64,000 nt of DNA from Vibrio sp. Of7-15 (GTDB lineage: Bacteria; Pseudomonadota; Gammaproteobacteria; Enterobacterales; Vibrionaceae): NCBI RefSeq assembly GCF_022347565.1, contig NZ_JAKRGH010000018.1, forward strand, positions 28,676-92,675, read 5' to 3'. Each line of letters starts with the position of its first letter. Within the stretch, counting starts at the first letter, position 1. Positions 20,918-31,236 of the stretch are shown piece by piece. Below the pieces are notes generated by a model. The model saw only the letters and a program-made list of their open reading frames with translations. It was not told the origin of the DNA and did not search any database. Made by a program: the position numbers and the translations under genes.

Positions 20918-22075
20918 ATGAGAAAGGCGGTTAAAAAAGCGTTAGCTTATGGCCTGACTTTTTCTCTTCTCGCTGGCTGTGCTAGCGAGGAGGATACCAT
21001 TGTAATGGCTCCAGTACCTGTTGTAGAAAGCCAGTTTACGCCTAAAGCGGAATGGTCTAGCACAATTGGTGATGGCGTAGAGTACTATTTCTCTAAGCTT
21101 AAGCCTGCTTATGGTTATGATAAAGTTTACCTTGCTAGCCGTAATGGCTTGGTGAAAGCACTAAACCCTGAAACAGGGAAAAGTGTGTGGTCTATTGATT
21201 TAGAAACAGATGTCTCAGCTCGACTTTCTGGTGGGATCACACTCTCTTATGGCAAAGCCTTTATCGGTTCAGAAAATGGTGAGTTAATTGCCTTAGATGC
21301 TGAAACTGGTGAGGTGAGTTGGCGTAGCCGTGTTGATGGTGAGATTCTTTCAAGTCCATTAGCAGATGAAGGCATGGTTATGGTGCACAGCAGTCGCGGT
21401 GTGTTAATGGCTTTTGATGCTGACTCTGGAGAAGAGCGTTGGCAGATTAGCAGTGAAGTGCCGAACCTAACATTACGCGGAGACAGTACCCCAGTGAGTA
21501 CATCTGGTGGTGTTTTCTGGGGAATGGCGAATGGCCGTTTGGCAGCGGCATTAATTTCTAAAGGGCAATTATTGTGGCAACAACCTGTTGGTACGCCAAA
21601 AGGTGCCACTGAAATTGATCGTCTAGTGGATGTAGATGCGAGCCCAGTAGTGCTAGGTAGCCGTTTATTTACGTTAGGTTATAACGGTCAGCTAATTGCT
21701 GTTGAGTTGCGTACAGGTCAACCAGCTTGGAAACGTAACTATTCATCGGCAACGGACTTTACTACTGATAGCAGCCGTTTGTTTTTAGTGACTGATAAAG
21801 ATCATCTTGTTGCCGTGGATGCGCGTAGCGGGACTGAAGTGTGGAAAAATACCTCACTTGAGCATCGTTTATTAAGTGCGCCTACCATCATCGGTAACTA
21901 CTTAGTGACGGGTGATAGCGAAGGATATTTATATTGGATCGATCGCAGTACAGGTGCGTTTGTTGCCCAACAGCAGTTCGATGAAAGTGGCTTCGCAGTA
22001 TCACCCATTGAAGTTGATGGCAGCTTCGTGGTGGTAACTCGTGATGGTCTCGTAAAGAAAATGAAGATCCAATAA
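20918..22075 (+). CDS. bamB: Outer-membrane assembly lipoprotein BamB
   Basis: Beta-propeller lipoprotein of the BAM complex, which inserts beta-barrel proteins in the outer membrane. Lipobox SLLAGC at about residues 17-22. The rest is a PQQ-like eight-blade propeller with repeated aromatic blade ends, for example GKSVWSIDLETD, GEVSWRSRVDG and GEERWQISSEV. Length 385 is standard. A strong hairpin follows the stop. Confidence 0.95.
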   Translation: MRKAVKKALAYGLTFSLLAGCASEEDTIVMAPVPVVESQFTPKAEWSSTIGDGVEYYFSKLKPAYGYDKVYLASRNGLVKALNPETGKSVWSIDLETDVSARLSGGITLSYGKAFIGSENGELIALDAETGEVSWRSRVDGEILSSPLADEGMVMVHSSRGVLMAFDADSGEERWQISSEVPNLTLRGDSTPVSTSGGVFWGMANGRLAAALISKGQLLWQQPVGTPKGATEIDRLVDVDASPVVLGSRLFTLGYNGQLIAVELRTGQPAWKRNYSSATDFTTDSSRLFLVTDKDHLVAVDARSGTEVWKNTSLEHRLLSAPTIIGNYLVTGDSEGYLYWIDRSTGAFVAQQQFDESGFAVSPIEVDGSFVVVTRDGLVKKMKIQ

Positions 22076-22098
22076 CATCTCATGTTATAATCCTATAT

Positions 22099-22136
22099 CG
22101 GCTCCTGGCTGTTTTTCAGTCAGGAGCCGTTATTAT
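22099..22136 (+). terminator. Hairpin terminator after bamB
   Basis: A 13-bp stem CGGCTCCTGGCTG with CAGTCAGGAGCCG around a T5 loop, followed by TTATTATT. The stem is strong but the T-run is interrupted, so termination may be partial and allow readthrough to der. Confidence 0.7.
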
Positions 22137-22235
22137 TAGGTAAAAGTGAATTGTCGTTATAGGTAACAGAGGCTTGCTGCGCGAGTATTGTTACCTATAA
22201 CTATATAGATAGTATTTAAATAGAAAGAGGTAGAT

Positions 22236-23729
22236 ATGATTCCTGTTGTTGCCCTTGTTGGGCGCCCTAATGTGGGTAAATCGACGTTATTTAACCGTCT
22301 AACTCGCACAAGGGATGCGCTAGTTGCTGATTTTCCTGGCCTAACGCGGGATCGTAAATACGGTAAAGCCCATTTAGGCGAGCATGATTTTATTGTTATT
22401 GACACCGGTGGTATCGATGGTACCGAAGCTGGTGTTGAAACAAAAATGGCAGAACAATCACTAGCAGCAATCGAAGAAGCTGATGTGGTCCTGTTCATGG
22501 TTGATGGCCGTGCTGGTCTAACAGTATCGGATGAAGCCATTGCTAATCACCTACGATCTCGTGAAAAGCCAACCTTTTTAGCTGTGAATAAAGTGGATGG
22601 TGTCGACCCAGATGCCGCCAGCGCAGAGTTCTGGCAGTTGGGTATGGACAACATGTACCAAATTGCAGCGGCACATGGCCGTGGTGTAAGTGCTTTGATT
22701 GATTTGGCGCTTGCGCCATTCGCTGAATCTTTAAAAGAAGAGATGAGCGAAGAAGGTGAGATGACCGATCTTACAGGCTTTGAAGACGAAGAAGAAGAAA
22801 GCGTAGAGCTAACGGAAGAAGACGCGGAAGCTGAATTTAAGCGTCTGCAAGATCAGCCGATTAAAATGGCGATTATTGGCCGCCCGAATGTGGGTAAATC
22901 GACTCTGACAAATCGTATTCTTGGTGAAGAGCGTGTGGTTGTTTACGATATGCCAGGTACTACTCGCGATTCTATCTACATTCCGATGGAGCGTGATGGT
23001 CGTGAGTATGTGTTGATTGATACGGCTGGTGTTCGTCGTCGTAAGCGTATTAATGAAACGGTAGAAAAATTCTCAGTGATCAAAACACTGAAAGCGATTG
23101 AAGATGCTAACGTTGTTCTATTGGTGATCGATGCGCGTGAAAACATTTCGGATCAGGACTTGAGCTTATTAGGCTTTACATTGAATGCAGGCCGTTCATT
23201 AGTGATTGCGATTAATAAGTGGGACGGTTTGGATTCAGAAGTGAAAGATCGTGTGAAGTCTGAGCTGGACCGCCGCTTAGGCTTTGTGGATTTTGCTCGT
23301 GTGCACTTTATTTCTGCTCTGCACGGTACAGGTGTTGGTCACTTATTCGAGTCAGTACAAGAAGCATATACATCTGCAACGAAACGTGTCGGTACGTCTG
23401 TTCTGACTCGTATCATGCAAATGGCGCAAGATGATCACCAACCACCGCTAATCCGTGGTCGCCGTGTGAAATTAAAATACGCGCATGCTGGTGGTTACAA
23501 CCCGCCTATCGTTGTTATCCATGGTAACCAAGTACATGAGCTGCCATCATCGTATAAGCGTTATCTAATGAACTACTACCGTAATGCATTGGAAGTGATG
23601 GGTACACCGATTCGTATTCAGTTCCAAAGCAGTGGTAACCCATTTGAAGATAGATCAAATAAGCTGACTCTATCTCAAGAGCGTAAACGTAAGCGCATGA
23701 TGAATGTGGTGAAAGGCCGCAAGAAATAA
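22236..23729 (+). CDS. der: Ribosome assembly GTPase Der (EngA)
   Basis: Double-domain GTPase needed for 50S ribosome assembly. Two complete G domains are visible: [14 protein letters not shown] at about 9-22 with NKVDG, and [15 protein letters not shown] at about 216 with NKWDG. A highly acidic linker (about 165-205, [17 protein letters not shown]) separates them, and a KH-like domain ends in a basic tail ([16 protein letters not shown]). Length 497 is normal. It has its own AGAGGT ribosome site after a 160-base gap from bamB. Confidence 0.97.
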   Translation: MIPVVALVGRPNVGKSTLFNRLTRTRDALVADFPGLTRDRKYGKAHLGEHDFIVIDTGGIDGTEAGVETKMAEQSLAAIEEADVVLFMVDGRAGLTVSDEAIANHLRSREKPTFLAVNKVDGVDPDAASAEFWQLGMDNMYQIAAAHGRGVSALIDLALAPFAESLKEEMSEEGEMTDLTGFEDEEEESVELTEEDAEAEFKRLQDQPIKMAIIGRPNVGKSTLTNRILGEERVVVYDMPGTTRDSIYIPMERDGREYVLIDTAGVRRRKRINETVEKFSVIKTLKAIEDANVVLLVIDARENISDQDLSLLGFTLNAGRSLVIAINKWDGLDSEVKDRVKSELDRRLGFVDFARVHFISALHGTGVGHLFESVQEAYTSATKRVGTSVLTRIMQMAQDDHQPPLIRGRRVKLKYAHAGGYNPPIVVIHGNQVHELPSSYKRYLMNYYRNALEVMGTPIRIQFQSSGNPFEDRSNKLTLSQERKRKRMMNVVKGRKK

Positions 23730-23746
23730 CGAATAATACATGAAAT

Positions 23747-23775
23747 GAGCGCCTCAAGTAGGGCGCTCTTTTTTT
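23747..23775 (+). terminator. Intrinsic terminator of der
   Basis: GAGCGCC and GGCGCTC arms with an 8-base loop, followed by seven T. Confidence 0.85.
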
Positions 23776-23795
23776 ATCTGTAAGTAGGACGTTTT

Positions 23796-24674
23796 ATGAC
23801 ACCTGTTAGTGCAACCCAAATTTTATTTTGTCATCAAACTTGGCAGCACCAAGCCCAAGTTCAAATGTGTAAGACAACGCCAAAAGGTAATCAGTGGTTA
23901 GTTACTGAATCTACCCCTTTTCATCCTGTTAGCCATATTTGGCCTGACCATCCAGCAGATAAAGGGTATGTAGAATATGGTCCACATACAATCCCTGTTG
24001 TGGATTGCTTAACTGGGGCTGTTGAGCTTTCGACTAATACGTTATTTGTGGACAAAGAGATCCCAGTAAAACGTGGAGAAGCCGGCTGGGTATTTGTGGT
24101 TGTCCATCAGTTAGATACAGAGTTAACACTAGATGTGAATGAGCATGTCACTCTTCATGTTGATAGGCAGTACCAAGAAGCGCTAAGCCGTGGCCACAGT
24201 GCAGGGCATTTGGCTTCTCTTGCGCTTAATAAAGTGCTTCATGCTAATTATTGGCGTAAACAGGCAGATCGCCTCGATGAGTTAAAGCATTATGATTTTA
24301 ATAGTTATGCTCAAGAAACCAGTTTTGTCACTGAAGATTGCTGTACGGACACTTATCGGCTAGGTAAAACGTTACGTAAACGAGGCTTAAACAGCGCGAA
24401 CATGCTGGAAGACTTAGATCAGATAACAGGGCTAGTTAATGAGCAGCTTACACAATGGCTAGCGTTAGGCAGTGACATTACTATAGATTGTAAAGGCCCA
24501 CTACTTACAGATTCTCGTTACTGGGTATGTGATTTAGGCGAAGAAGGAATTGTAGAAATGCCATGTGGGGGTACTCATAGTGCATCATTGACAGAATTTT
24601 CAGTCATTACCATCGAACTTGTTCTTCAAGACGAACAGCATATTAAGATGATCACAACATCAATAAAGCAGTGA
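23796..24674 (+). CDS. AlaX-like alanyl-tRNA editing protein
   Basis: A free-standing relative of the AlaRS/ThrRS editing domain, which hydrolyses mischarged tRNA (typically Ser- or Gly-tRNA-Ala). The four zinc-site residues are all present: H134 and H138 in RGHSAGHLASL, and C257 and H261 in PCGGTHSASLTE. The N-terminal barrel aligns with the family (TPFHPVSHIWPDHPADKGYVE), but the usual glycine-rich GGGQP signature is replaced, so this is a divergent branch. Length 292 is between AlaX-M and AlaX-L. It lies alone after der with an AGGA-type site. Editing activity is inferred from the metal site; true substrate is unknown. Confidence 0.78.
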   Translation: MTPVSATQILFCHQTWQHQAQVQMCKTTPKGNQWLVTESTPFHPVSHIWPDHPADKGYVEYGPHTIPVVDCLTGAVELSTNTLFVDKEIPVKRGEAGWVFVVVHQLDTELTLDVNEHVTLHVDRQYQEALSRGHSAGHLASLALNKVLHANYWRKQADRLDELKHYDFNSYAQETSFVTEDCCTDTYRLGKTLRKRGLNSANMLEDLDQITGLVNEQLTQWLALGSDITIDCKGPLLTDSRYWVCDLGEEGIVEMPCGGTHSASLTEFSVITIELVLQDEQHIKMITTSIKQ

Positions 24675-24981
24675 CAAAAAGATCAATGTTGGAAGCATGA
24701 TCGTACAGCGAGGATCATTGGTTGTAAAATAGCCAATAATATTGCTGAAATAAACCGGAACGATGAAAGGAAGGATCTTTGCATAAATCACGCATTTAAA
24801 GGCTTTTTTTGATGTATATTTAACCGCTCATGGGCAATTATTTGTTTTGTAATATTCTAGATCTGGCGATTATTTCAATTTAATCCGGATTATTATATCG
24901 GATTAAATTGAAAAACAGGATATGTAACTTATGCTTTCGAGGTGTGAATATATAAATATGCTTCTGGAGTAAGATCGCTGA
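24675..24981. other. Convergent intergenic region with a long perfect inverted repeat
   Basis: No credible gene. The AT-rich region separates the convergent AlaX-like and LacI-like genes and contains the 15-bp-arm inverted repeat at 24873-24913. Confidence 0.7.
24873..24913. repeat. Perfect 15-bp inverted repeat
   Basis: The arm TTTCAATTTAATCCG (24873-24887) is exactly complementary to CGGATTAAATTGAAA (24899-24913) around an 11-base AT loop. It could be a two-way transcription end between convergent genes, although no T-run follows either arm beyond the arm itself. Confidence 0.75.
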
Positions 24982-25980
24982 TCAAATGGCCTTTTTGTAT
25001 TGATCAATGGACTCTCGATCCATCAACTTCCCTTGCAATAGTGGCATAGGAGCTGTTTTTACTCGATTGGCAAGATTAAGGGCTTGCTGCATTGTTTGCT
25101 TTGCCATTGTATCAATGGGCAGCGCAACGGAGCTTAATCTTGGGATGCTAAATTCATTAGCAGGATCATCATTAAATCCATATAGAGATACCGAGCTAGG
25201 AATAGGGCGGTGTAGTTCAGCCAAAGCTCTCATGGCGCCGCGTGCCATACTGTCATTACATGCAAAAATAGCGGAGATAGATGGATTCTCGATTAATAGC
25301 TGGCTAGTAGCATCATAACCACTGCCAATAGAGAAGTTCCCATGCACGACAAAACTATTTTTAATCCCATGATCGATTAAGGCTTGATGGTAGCCTTTTA
25401 AGCGAGTACTTGCAGTTGATGACTTTTCTGGGCCTGCAATACACGCAATATTGGTGTGTTTTAACTGAATTAACTTTTCAACGACTCCGTAAGCGGCTTG
25501 GTAATGATCAAATGCAATGGTGTGGTTAGGATGGCTGGCGACTTTTTGATTCATTACGATCAGTGGAACAGGTAGAGAGTCGATTAGTGTTGCGATTCGT
25601 CTGCTTGCTATGCTTCGGGTGTAGAGGGTAATTGCATCAACATTACAGCTTACTAGCTGATTGATGGCTTCTTCTTCTTGTTCTGCATTATTTCCCCCAT
25701 TGACAATTAATAGCTTTTTCCCAGCAGCTTCAACGGTACTCGTTGCCACCTCTATTAAAGTATTGAAGTACTCTCCATGAAAATGGGAAATGATTAAGCC
25801 TATACAGTTGCTTGCGTTAGCGGTGATGGTTTGCGGTAAGTGACTTGGTGCTTGGCTAAGATCAAATATTGTTGGATGAACAGTGCTGACGGTTTTTAAC
25901 GTGATTGGGGGAGATTTGTTGATCGATCGAGATATTGTTGTGTTTGATTCGTGAGCAGTCCCGCATACATCATTGATCAT
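24982..25980 (-). CDS. LacI-family regulator with degenerate HTH
   Basis: The 332-residue protein has a normal LacI/GalR ligand-binding domain from about residue 57 (NCIGLIISHFHGEYFNTL). It includes the sugar-binding-type landmarks ACNDSMARGAMRAL and SLYGFNDDPANEF, and a KHTNIACIAGP segment. The N-terminal DNA-binding part is eroded: it starts MINDVCGTAHESNTTISRSIN, lacking the first residues and the AGVS turn, and the hinge shows HLPQTITAN instead of the usual RPN-x2-A-x2-L. An in-frame TAG seven codons upstream excludes a longer start. The ATG has an AAAGGA site. It stands alone, without an adjacent sugar operon. The ligand is unknown and DNA binding is doubtful. Confidence 0.85.
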   Translation of the reverse strand: MINDVCGTAHESNTTISRSINKSPPITLKTVSTVHPTIFDLSQAPSHLPQTITANASNCIGLIISHFHGEYFNTLIEVATSTVEAAGKKLLIVNGGNNAEQEEEAINQLVSCNVDAITLYTRSIASRRIATLIDSLPVPLIVMNQKVASHPNHTIAFDHYQAAYGVVEKLIQLKHTNIACIAGPEKSSTASTRLKGYHQALIDHGIKNSFVVHGNFSIGSGYDATSQLLIENPSISAIFACNDSMARGAMRALAELHRPIPSSVSLYGFNDDPANEFSIPRLSSVALPIDTMAKQTMQQALNLANRVKTAPMPLLQGKLMDRESIDQYKKAI

Positions 25981-26310
25981 AAATATGAATTCCTTTACCT
26001 ATAATTACGCTTTGAAGCAACTTAGCGTATTGTAGGGTAATTATTGGTCATGGTGATAGTAATTTCATAACATCCAGTTGCTTACTGTTGGTTTGGGTTT
26101 ATATGTGGCTTTATTTGTCATTAAAAACAGCGGTTATTTGCTTCTAAAGCTGGTTTTATAACGGTCAATAGAAAGCGAATTGATAGTGATTTTGATCATA
26201 GAAATATGACTTTTTATAATAAAGTCAGTAGTAGTATCACCAGTGATAATAAAGATACTGGTATTATTTAGTGAGTAAAAACGATGACTTACTGGATAAG
26301 GAAAAGCGCG
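25981..26310. other. Divergent intergenic region with small dyads
   Basis: No gene seen. It must hold the promoters of the LacI-like gene (minus) and yfgJ (plus). Two inverted repeats lie near its right end: TGACTTT/AAAGTCA at 26207-26227 and ACCAGT/ACTGGT at 26239-26262. Confidence 0.6.
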
Positions 26311-26538
26311 ATGAACACATGCCCAAGTTGTGAAAGTGAATTACGTTGGCAACAAGATCATTATCATTGTGATTTTTGCCAAGTAGAGTTTAAAAAAATC
26401 GCCTTTTGCCCAGATTGCGACAAAGTATTGGATAAATTACAGGCGTGCGGTTCTGCTAGTTACTTTTGTAATGAGTGTAATGAACTGAAATCCAAATCGA
26501 GAGTGAAGGTTGAATTTCAGCCATCGGAATCTGCTTAA
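26311..26538 (+). CDS. yfgJ: Zinc-ribbon protein YfgJ
   Basis: Small zinc-ribbon protein of unknown function, 75 residues, with four Cys pairs: CPSC, CDFC, CPDC and CNEC, plus the family segment [11 protein letters not shown]. It resembles E. coli YfgJ, which also follows der. The frame is open from 26284, but the ATG at 26311 has an AAGGA site 8 bases upstream and gives the family N-terminus. Its stop overlaps the xseA stop in the palindrome TTAATTAA. Confidence 0.88.
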   Translation: MNTCPSCESELRWQQDHYHCDFCQVEFKKIAFCPDCDKVLDKLQACGSASYFCNECNELKSKSRVKVEFQPSESA

Positions 26539-27866
26539 TTAACAGTAGAGCGGATCTCACCGTCAGCAAGGGTTGTGATTAAAGTGTCACCAGTTTGGAT
26601 TTGTTGGTGTGACGTGACTAGGCGATTGTTCTTATCGCGAGTAATAGAGTAGCCCCGGTTTAGTGTTGCCAGTGGGCTTACTGTTTCTAATTTTTCTGCC
26701 GCCATTGCTAGCTGATGCCTTGATTGCAGTAATTGTCTATCCATGGCATCTAATAAACGTCTTTTTTGCTCTGTTAACTTAGCTTGGTTTATTTGCAAGG
26801 ACTTTTCAGGAGAATATAGGCTGAGCTTATATTGTTGCTTTTCTATGTGTTGTTTATGATTGGCTAATAGGCTGTGCATAGCAGCTTGCAAACGCTGTGA
26901 TAGATCATCTAATCGTTGGCTTTGTTGATTCAGTTGCAGCTGAGGGTGTTGTTTTTCCAATCTAAATTGCAGTTGTTGTAGCCGAGCGTTTTGCACAGAC
27001 AAGTAATGACGTATACCGCTTTGCAATTGTTGCGATCGTTGTGTGATTTTTTGGCTTTGTGCTGAGGTATCCCGACTGATCAGCTCTGCGGCGGCTGATG
27101 GTGTGGGAGCTCTGACATCAGCAACAAAGTCTGCAATTGTCACATCGACTTCATGGCCAACCGCACTGACAATTGGAATTTCACTGGCCGCGATCGTACG
27201 GGCGACGATCTCTTCATTAAAGCACCACAGATCCTCTAATGAGCCTCCACCGCGACCAACAATTAACACATCACATTCTTGGCGACTATTGGCACGACCT
27301 ATGGCTTGGGCAATTAGGATCGCTGCATCGCTCCCTTGCACCATGGTTGGGTAGATCACCACAGGCAAATTGGGATCTCGACGTTTAAGGACATCTAGGA
27401 TATCAAACAGTGCGGCACCTGTTTTAGAGGTAATGATCCCCACACGTATTGGGTTTTCAGGCAGTGGTTTTTTACTTGATTGCGCAAATAAGCCTTCTGC
27501 GGCCAATGACATTTTTAATTGATCAAACTGCTGCTGTAGACGACCATCCCCTTCTGGCTGCATGCTTTCAATGATCAGTTGATAGTCACCTCTAGGTTCA
27601 TAGAGAGACAAGCGGGCTTTGACTAACACTTGGTTGCCATTGGCAGGTTTAAAGGTCACTCGGCGGTTATTACCACGAAACATGGCGCATTTAACTTGTG
27701 CACGAGAGTCTTTAAGAGTGAAGTACCAGTGTCCAGAAACAGGTGCTGAGAAGTTGGAGAGTTCACCAACTAGCCACACAATCCCCATTTCATTTTCAAG
27801 TAATAAGCGGACTTCTGCATTTAAGCGAGAGACAGTAAAAATACGATCGTTAGAAATGTTAGGCAC
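26535..27866 (-). CDS. xseA: Exodeoxyribonuclease VII large subunit
   Basis: Catalytic subunit of ExoVII, which degrades single-stranded DNA to oligonucleotides. The N-terminal OB-fold (about 1-100) starts [20 protein letters not shown] and includes [20 protein letters not shown]. The catalytic domain has the [16 protein letters not shown] motif and [18 protein letters not shown] long coiled-coil rich in Q and L spans about 265-390. Start is GTG with AGGA 7 bases upstream. Length 443 is normal. Divergent from guaB and convergent with yfgJ, with overlapping stops. Confidence 0.96.
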   Translation of the reverse strand: MPNISNDRIFTVSRLNAEVRLLLENEMGIVWLVGELSNFSAPVSGHWYFTLKDSRAQVKCAMFRGNNRRVTFKPANGNQVLVKARLSLYEPRGDYQLIIESMQPEGDGRLQQQFDQLKMSLAAEGLFAQSSKKPLPENPIRVGIITSKTGAALFDILDVLKRRDPNLPVVIYPTMVQGSDAAILIAQAIGRANSRQECDVLIVGRGGGSLEDLWCFNEEIVARTIAASEIPIVSAVGHEVDVTIADFVADVRAPTPSAAAELISRDTSAQSQKITQRSQQLQSGIRHYLSVQNARLQQLQFRLEKQHPQLQLNQQSQRLDDLSQRLQAAMHSLLANHKQHIEKQQYKLSLYSPEKSLQINQAKLTEQKRRLLDAMDRQLLQSRHQLAMAAEKLETVSPLATLNRGYSITRDKNNRLVTSHQQIQTGDTLITTLADGEIRSTVN

Positions 27867-27954
27867 AGGAATGTCCTAGACATGAGTGTAGGAATTAGCG
27901 GCAATATAATACATAGCAAGGGGGTAAATGCAAATTAAAAATGAAAAAATGTGT

Positions 27955-27982
27955 GGTCAACCGATTGCGCCGTGCGTATAAT
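27955..27982 (+). promoter_or_regulatory. guaBA promoter with possible weak PurR-like site
   Basis: A perfect TATAAT at 27977-27982 lies about 90 bases before guaB; the -35 is poor. The 16 bases at 27955-27970 (GGTCAACCGATTGCGC) match the PurR consensus at about 10 of 16 positions and overlap the spacer. The -10 call is good; the operator is tentative. Confidence 0.45.
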
Positions 27983-28074
27983 CCGTCTGCAATATCAAAT
28001 CCAAATCACTTTATTATGCGAAACGATAAAGTTGGGTTTATTCCTTTTAACACCTTTGTTGTGAGATATTGCAA

Positions 28075-29541
28075 ATGCTACGAATCGCAAAAGAAGCTTT
28101 AACTTTTGACGACGTTTTACTCGTCCCAGCACACTCAACTGTTCTTCCGAACACCGCTGATCTTCGCACTCAGCTAACAAAAAACATTACTCTAAATATC
28201 CCAATGATCTCAGCATCCATGGATACTGTTACGGAAGCTCGCCTTGCAATCGCTCTGGCGCAAGAAGGTGGTATTGGCTTTATTCACAAGAATATGTCAA
28301 TTGAGCAGCAAGCAGAAATGGTCCATCAAGTTAAGATTTTCGAAGCAGGTGTGGTCTCAAAACCTGTTACGGTAAGTCCTGATGCGACAATTGCAGATGT
28401 AGTTGCGTTAACTGAGAAGCATGGTTTTGCTGGTTTCCCAGTAGTGACTGACACCAATGAGCTTGTTGGTATTATTACAGGTCGTGATGTTCGATTTGTT
28501 ACTGATCTTTCTAAGAAAGTTGATGTAGTAATGACACCAAAATCGCGTTTAGCTTCTGTAAAAGAAGGTGCAACTCGTGAAGAAGTTCAAGAGAAAATGC
28601 ACGAAGCGCGCGTTGAAAAAGTATTAGTAGTTAACGATGAATTCCAATTAACTGGAATGATCACAGCAAAAGACTTCCACAAAGCTGAACGCAAACCAAA
28701 CGCTTGTAAAGATGAGCGTGGTAGTCTGCGTGTAGGTGCTGCAGTAGGTGCTGGTGCTGGCAACGAAGAGCGTGTTAAAGCTCTGGTTGAAGCGGGCGTT
28801 GACGTTCTTCTTATCGACTCCTCACATGGCCATTCTGAAGGTGTTTTAAACCGTATTCGTGAAACACGAGCGGCGTACCCTGATCTAGATATCATTGGCG
28901 GAAACGTAGCAACAGGTGCTGGTGCACGTGCGCTTATCGAAGCGGGTGTTAGTGCTGTTAAAGTGGGTATTGGCCCAGGTTCAATCTGTACAACTCGTAT
29001 TGTTACAGGTGTTGGCGTTCCACAAATTACCGCTATTTCTGATGCTGCAGAAGTGGCTAACGAATATGGCATTCCAGTTATTGCTGATGGTGGTATCCGC
29101 TTCTCTGGTGACATCTGTAAAGCTATTGTTGCTGGCGCATCGTGTGTGATGGTTGGCTCAATGTTCGCAGGTACTGAAGAAGCACCAGGTGAAGTGATTC
29201 TGTACAACGGTCGCTCTTATAAAGCTTACCGTGGCATGGGTTCTTTAGGCGCCATGTCTCAAGGTTCATCGGATCGTTATTTCCAGTCTGATAATGCAGC
29301 GGACAAATTGGTACCAGAAGGTATTGAAGGCCGTATCGCTTATAAAGGCCGCCTAAAAGAAATCGTACACCAACAAATGGGTGGTTTACGTTCAAGCATG
29401 GGTCTAACAGGATCTGCAACTGTTGAAGCTATGCGTACGAAAGCTGAATTTGTACGTATCTCAGGTGCTGGTATGAAAGAGTCTCATGTACACGATGTTC
29501 AAATCACGAAAGAAGCACCAAATTACCGTTTAGGTGATTAA
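28075..29541 (+). CDS. guaB: Inosine-5'-monophosphate dehydrogenase
   Basis: NAD-dependent oxidation of IMP to XMP, the committed step to GTP. The 488-residue protein starts [21 protein letters not shown], identical in form to E. coli GuaB, so the ATG at 28075 is preferred over a TTG two codons upstream. A pair of CBS domains (about 93-205) is inserted in the TIM barrel. The catalytic cysteine loop is [13 protein letters not shown] (about 300), and the flap carries [10 protein letters not shown]. First gene of guaBA. Confidence 0.97.
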   Translation: MLRIAKEALTFDDVLLVPAHSTVLPNTADLRTQLTKNITLNIPMISASMDTVTEARLAIALAQEGGIGFIHKNMSIEQQAEMVHQVKIFEAGVVSKPVTVSPDATIADVVALTEKHGFAGFPVVTDTNELVGIITGRDVRFVTDLSKKVDVVMTPKSRLASVKEGATREEVQEKMHEARVEKVLVVNDEFQLTGMITAKDFHKAERKPNACKDERGSLRVGAAVGAGAGNEERVKALVEAGVDVLLIDSSHGHSEGVLNRIRETRAAYPDLDIIGGNVATGAGARALIEAGVSAVKVGIGPGSICTTRIVTGVGVPQITAISDAAEVANEYGIPVIADGGIRFSGDICKAIVAGASCVMVGSMFAGTEEAPGEVILYNGRSYKAYRGMGSLGAMSQGSSDRYFQSDNAADKLVPEGIEGRIAYKGRLKEIVHQQMGGLRSSMGLTGSATVEAMRTKAEFVRISGAGMKESHVHDVQITKEAPNYRLGD

Positions 29542-29587
29542 TCGCTTCTATCACGATTCTTGTTTTTATATACGGCCTTTAAAAATT

Positions 29588-29606
29588 GGGAGTGCTGGCC
29601 ACTCCC
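29588..29606. repeat. Hairpin between guaB and guaA
   Basis: GGGAGTG and CACTCCC arms (7 bp, 5-base loop) followed by only TCTT. It is probably a partial terminator or RNA-processing structure inside the guaBA operon. Confidence 0.55.
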
Positions 29607-29635
29607 TCTTAAAATACTATTGAGATTATTCGACA

Positions 29636-31189
29636 ATGACTAAAAATATTCATGATCAGCGCATTCTAATTTTGGACTTTGGTTCCCAGTACACGCAGCT
29701 TGTTGCGCGTCGTATCCGTGAAATCGGTGTTTACTGTGAGCTATGGAGCTGGGATGTTGAAGAGTCTGACATTCGTGAATTTAACCCAGATGGCATTATC
29801 TTATCTGGTGGTCCGGAAAGCGTAACAGAAGCGAACTCGCCACGTGCTCCACAGTACGTATTTGATTCAGGGGTTCCTGTATTCGGTATCTGCTACGGCA
29901 TGCAAACCATGGCTGAGCAACTTGGCGGTAAAGTAGCAACATCTACTGAGCGTGAGTTCGGCTACGCAGCAGTAAAAGTAATGGGCGAATCTGCATTGTT
30001 TGCTGATCTAGAAGCATCTCAAGATGTGTGGATGAGCCACGGTGACAAGGTGGTAGAAATCCCAGCTGACTTCGTTAAAACAGGTGAAACAGACACTTGT
30101 CCATACGCAGCGATGGCTAATGAAGAGAAGAAATACTACGGCGTTCAATTCCACCCAGAAGTAACGCACACTAAGAATGGCATGAAAATGCTAGAAAACT
30201 TCGTTCTTAATGTATGTGGTTGTGAAGGCCTTTGGACTTCAGCTTCAATCATTGAAGATGCAGTGGCACGTATTAAAGAACAAGTAGGTGACGACGAGGT
30301 TATCCTTGGTCTATCTGGTGGTGTTGATTCATCAGTAGTGGCGATGCTTGCTCACCGTGCAATCGGCGACAAACTAACGTGTGTATTCGTAGATAACGGC
30401 CTACTTCGCCTGAACGAAGCTGAGCAAGTTATGGATATGTTCGGGAATAAATTCGGCTTAAACATCATCCACGTTAACGCTGAAGATCGTTTCCTAGAAG
30501 CACTAAAAGGTGAAAATGATCCTGAAGCGAAACGTAAGATCATCGGTCACGTATTCGTAGATATCTTCGATGAAGAGTCTAAGAAACTGAAGAATGCTAA
30601 ATGGCTAGCGCAGGGTACTATCTACCCAGACGTAATCGAGTCTGCGGCTTCTAAGACAGGTAAAGCGCACGTAATTAAATCTCACCATAACGTGGGTGGT
30701 CTTCCAGATGATATGGAAATGGGCCTTGTTGAACCACTACGTGAGCTATTTAAAGATGAAGTGCGTAAGATCGGCCTAGAGCTAGGTCTTCCATACAACA
30801 TGCTTTACCGCCACCCATTCCCAGGTCCTGGTCTAGGTGTCCGTGTTCTTGGTGAGATCAAGAAAGAATACTGCGACTTGCTACGTCGCGCTGATGCTAT
30901 CTTCATCGAAGAGCTTCACGCTGCTGATCTTTACCACAAAGTGTCTCAAGCGTTCACGGTATTCCTACCAGTACGCTCTGTTGGTGTAATGGGCGATGGC
31001 CGTAAGTACGATTGGGTTGTGTCGCTACGTGCTGTAGAAACTATCGACTTCATGACTGCTCACTGGGCGCACCTACCATACGACTTCCTAGGTAAGGTTT
31101 CTAACCGTATTATTAACGAAGTTGATGGCATTTCTCGTGTTGTTTACGATATTTCAGGTAAGCCACCTGCAACTATCGAATGGGAATAA
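29636..31189 (+). CDS. guaA: GMP synthase (glutamine-hydrolysing)
   Basis: Converts XMP to GMP with ATP and glutamine. The N-terminal class I amidotransferase domain (about 1-200) has the catalytic Cys in [15 protein letters not shown] and the His-Glu pair in FHPEVTHT. The PP-loop ATP pyrophosphatase domain carries [14 protein letters not shown] (about 227). The dimerisation domain ends PPATIEWE, as in all GuaA. Length 517. It is co-transcribed with guaB and closed by a terminator. Confidence 0.97.
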   Translation: MTKNIHDQRILILDFGSQYTQLVARRIREIGVYCELWSWDVEESDIREFNPDGIILSGGPESVTEANSPRAPQYVFDSGVPVFGICYGMQTMAEQLGGKVATSTEREFGYAAVKVMGESALFADLEASQDVWMSHGDKVVEIPADFVKTGETDTCPYAAMANEEKKYYGVQFHPEVTHTKNGMKMLENFVLNVCGCEGLWTSASIIEDAVARIKEQVGDDEVILGLSGGVDSSVVAMLAHRAIGDKLTCVFVDNGLLRLNEAEQVMDMFGNKFGLNIIHVNAEDRFLEALKGENDPEAKRKIIGHVFVDIFDEESKKLKNAKWLAQGTIYPDVIESAASKTGKAHVIKSHHNVGGLPDDMEMGLVEPLRELFKDEVRKIGLELGLPYNMLYRHPFPGPGLGVRVLGEIKKEYCDLLRRADAIFIEELHAADLYHKVSQAFTVFLPVRSVGVMGDGRKYDWVVSLRAVETIDFMTAHWAHLPYDFLGKVSNRIINEVDGISRVVYDISGKPPATIEWE

Positions 31190-31209
31190 TAGCCCCATAA
31201 CCGACTCTC

Positions 31210-31236
31210 AAAAGGCTCCGTAATGGGGCCTTTTTT
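31210..31236 (+). terminator. Intrinsic terminator of guaBA
   Basis: AAAAGGCTCC and TGGGGCCTTTT arms with a short GTAA loop and a run of six T. Confidence 0.85.
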
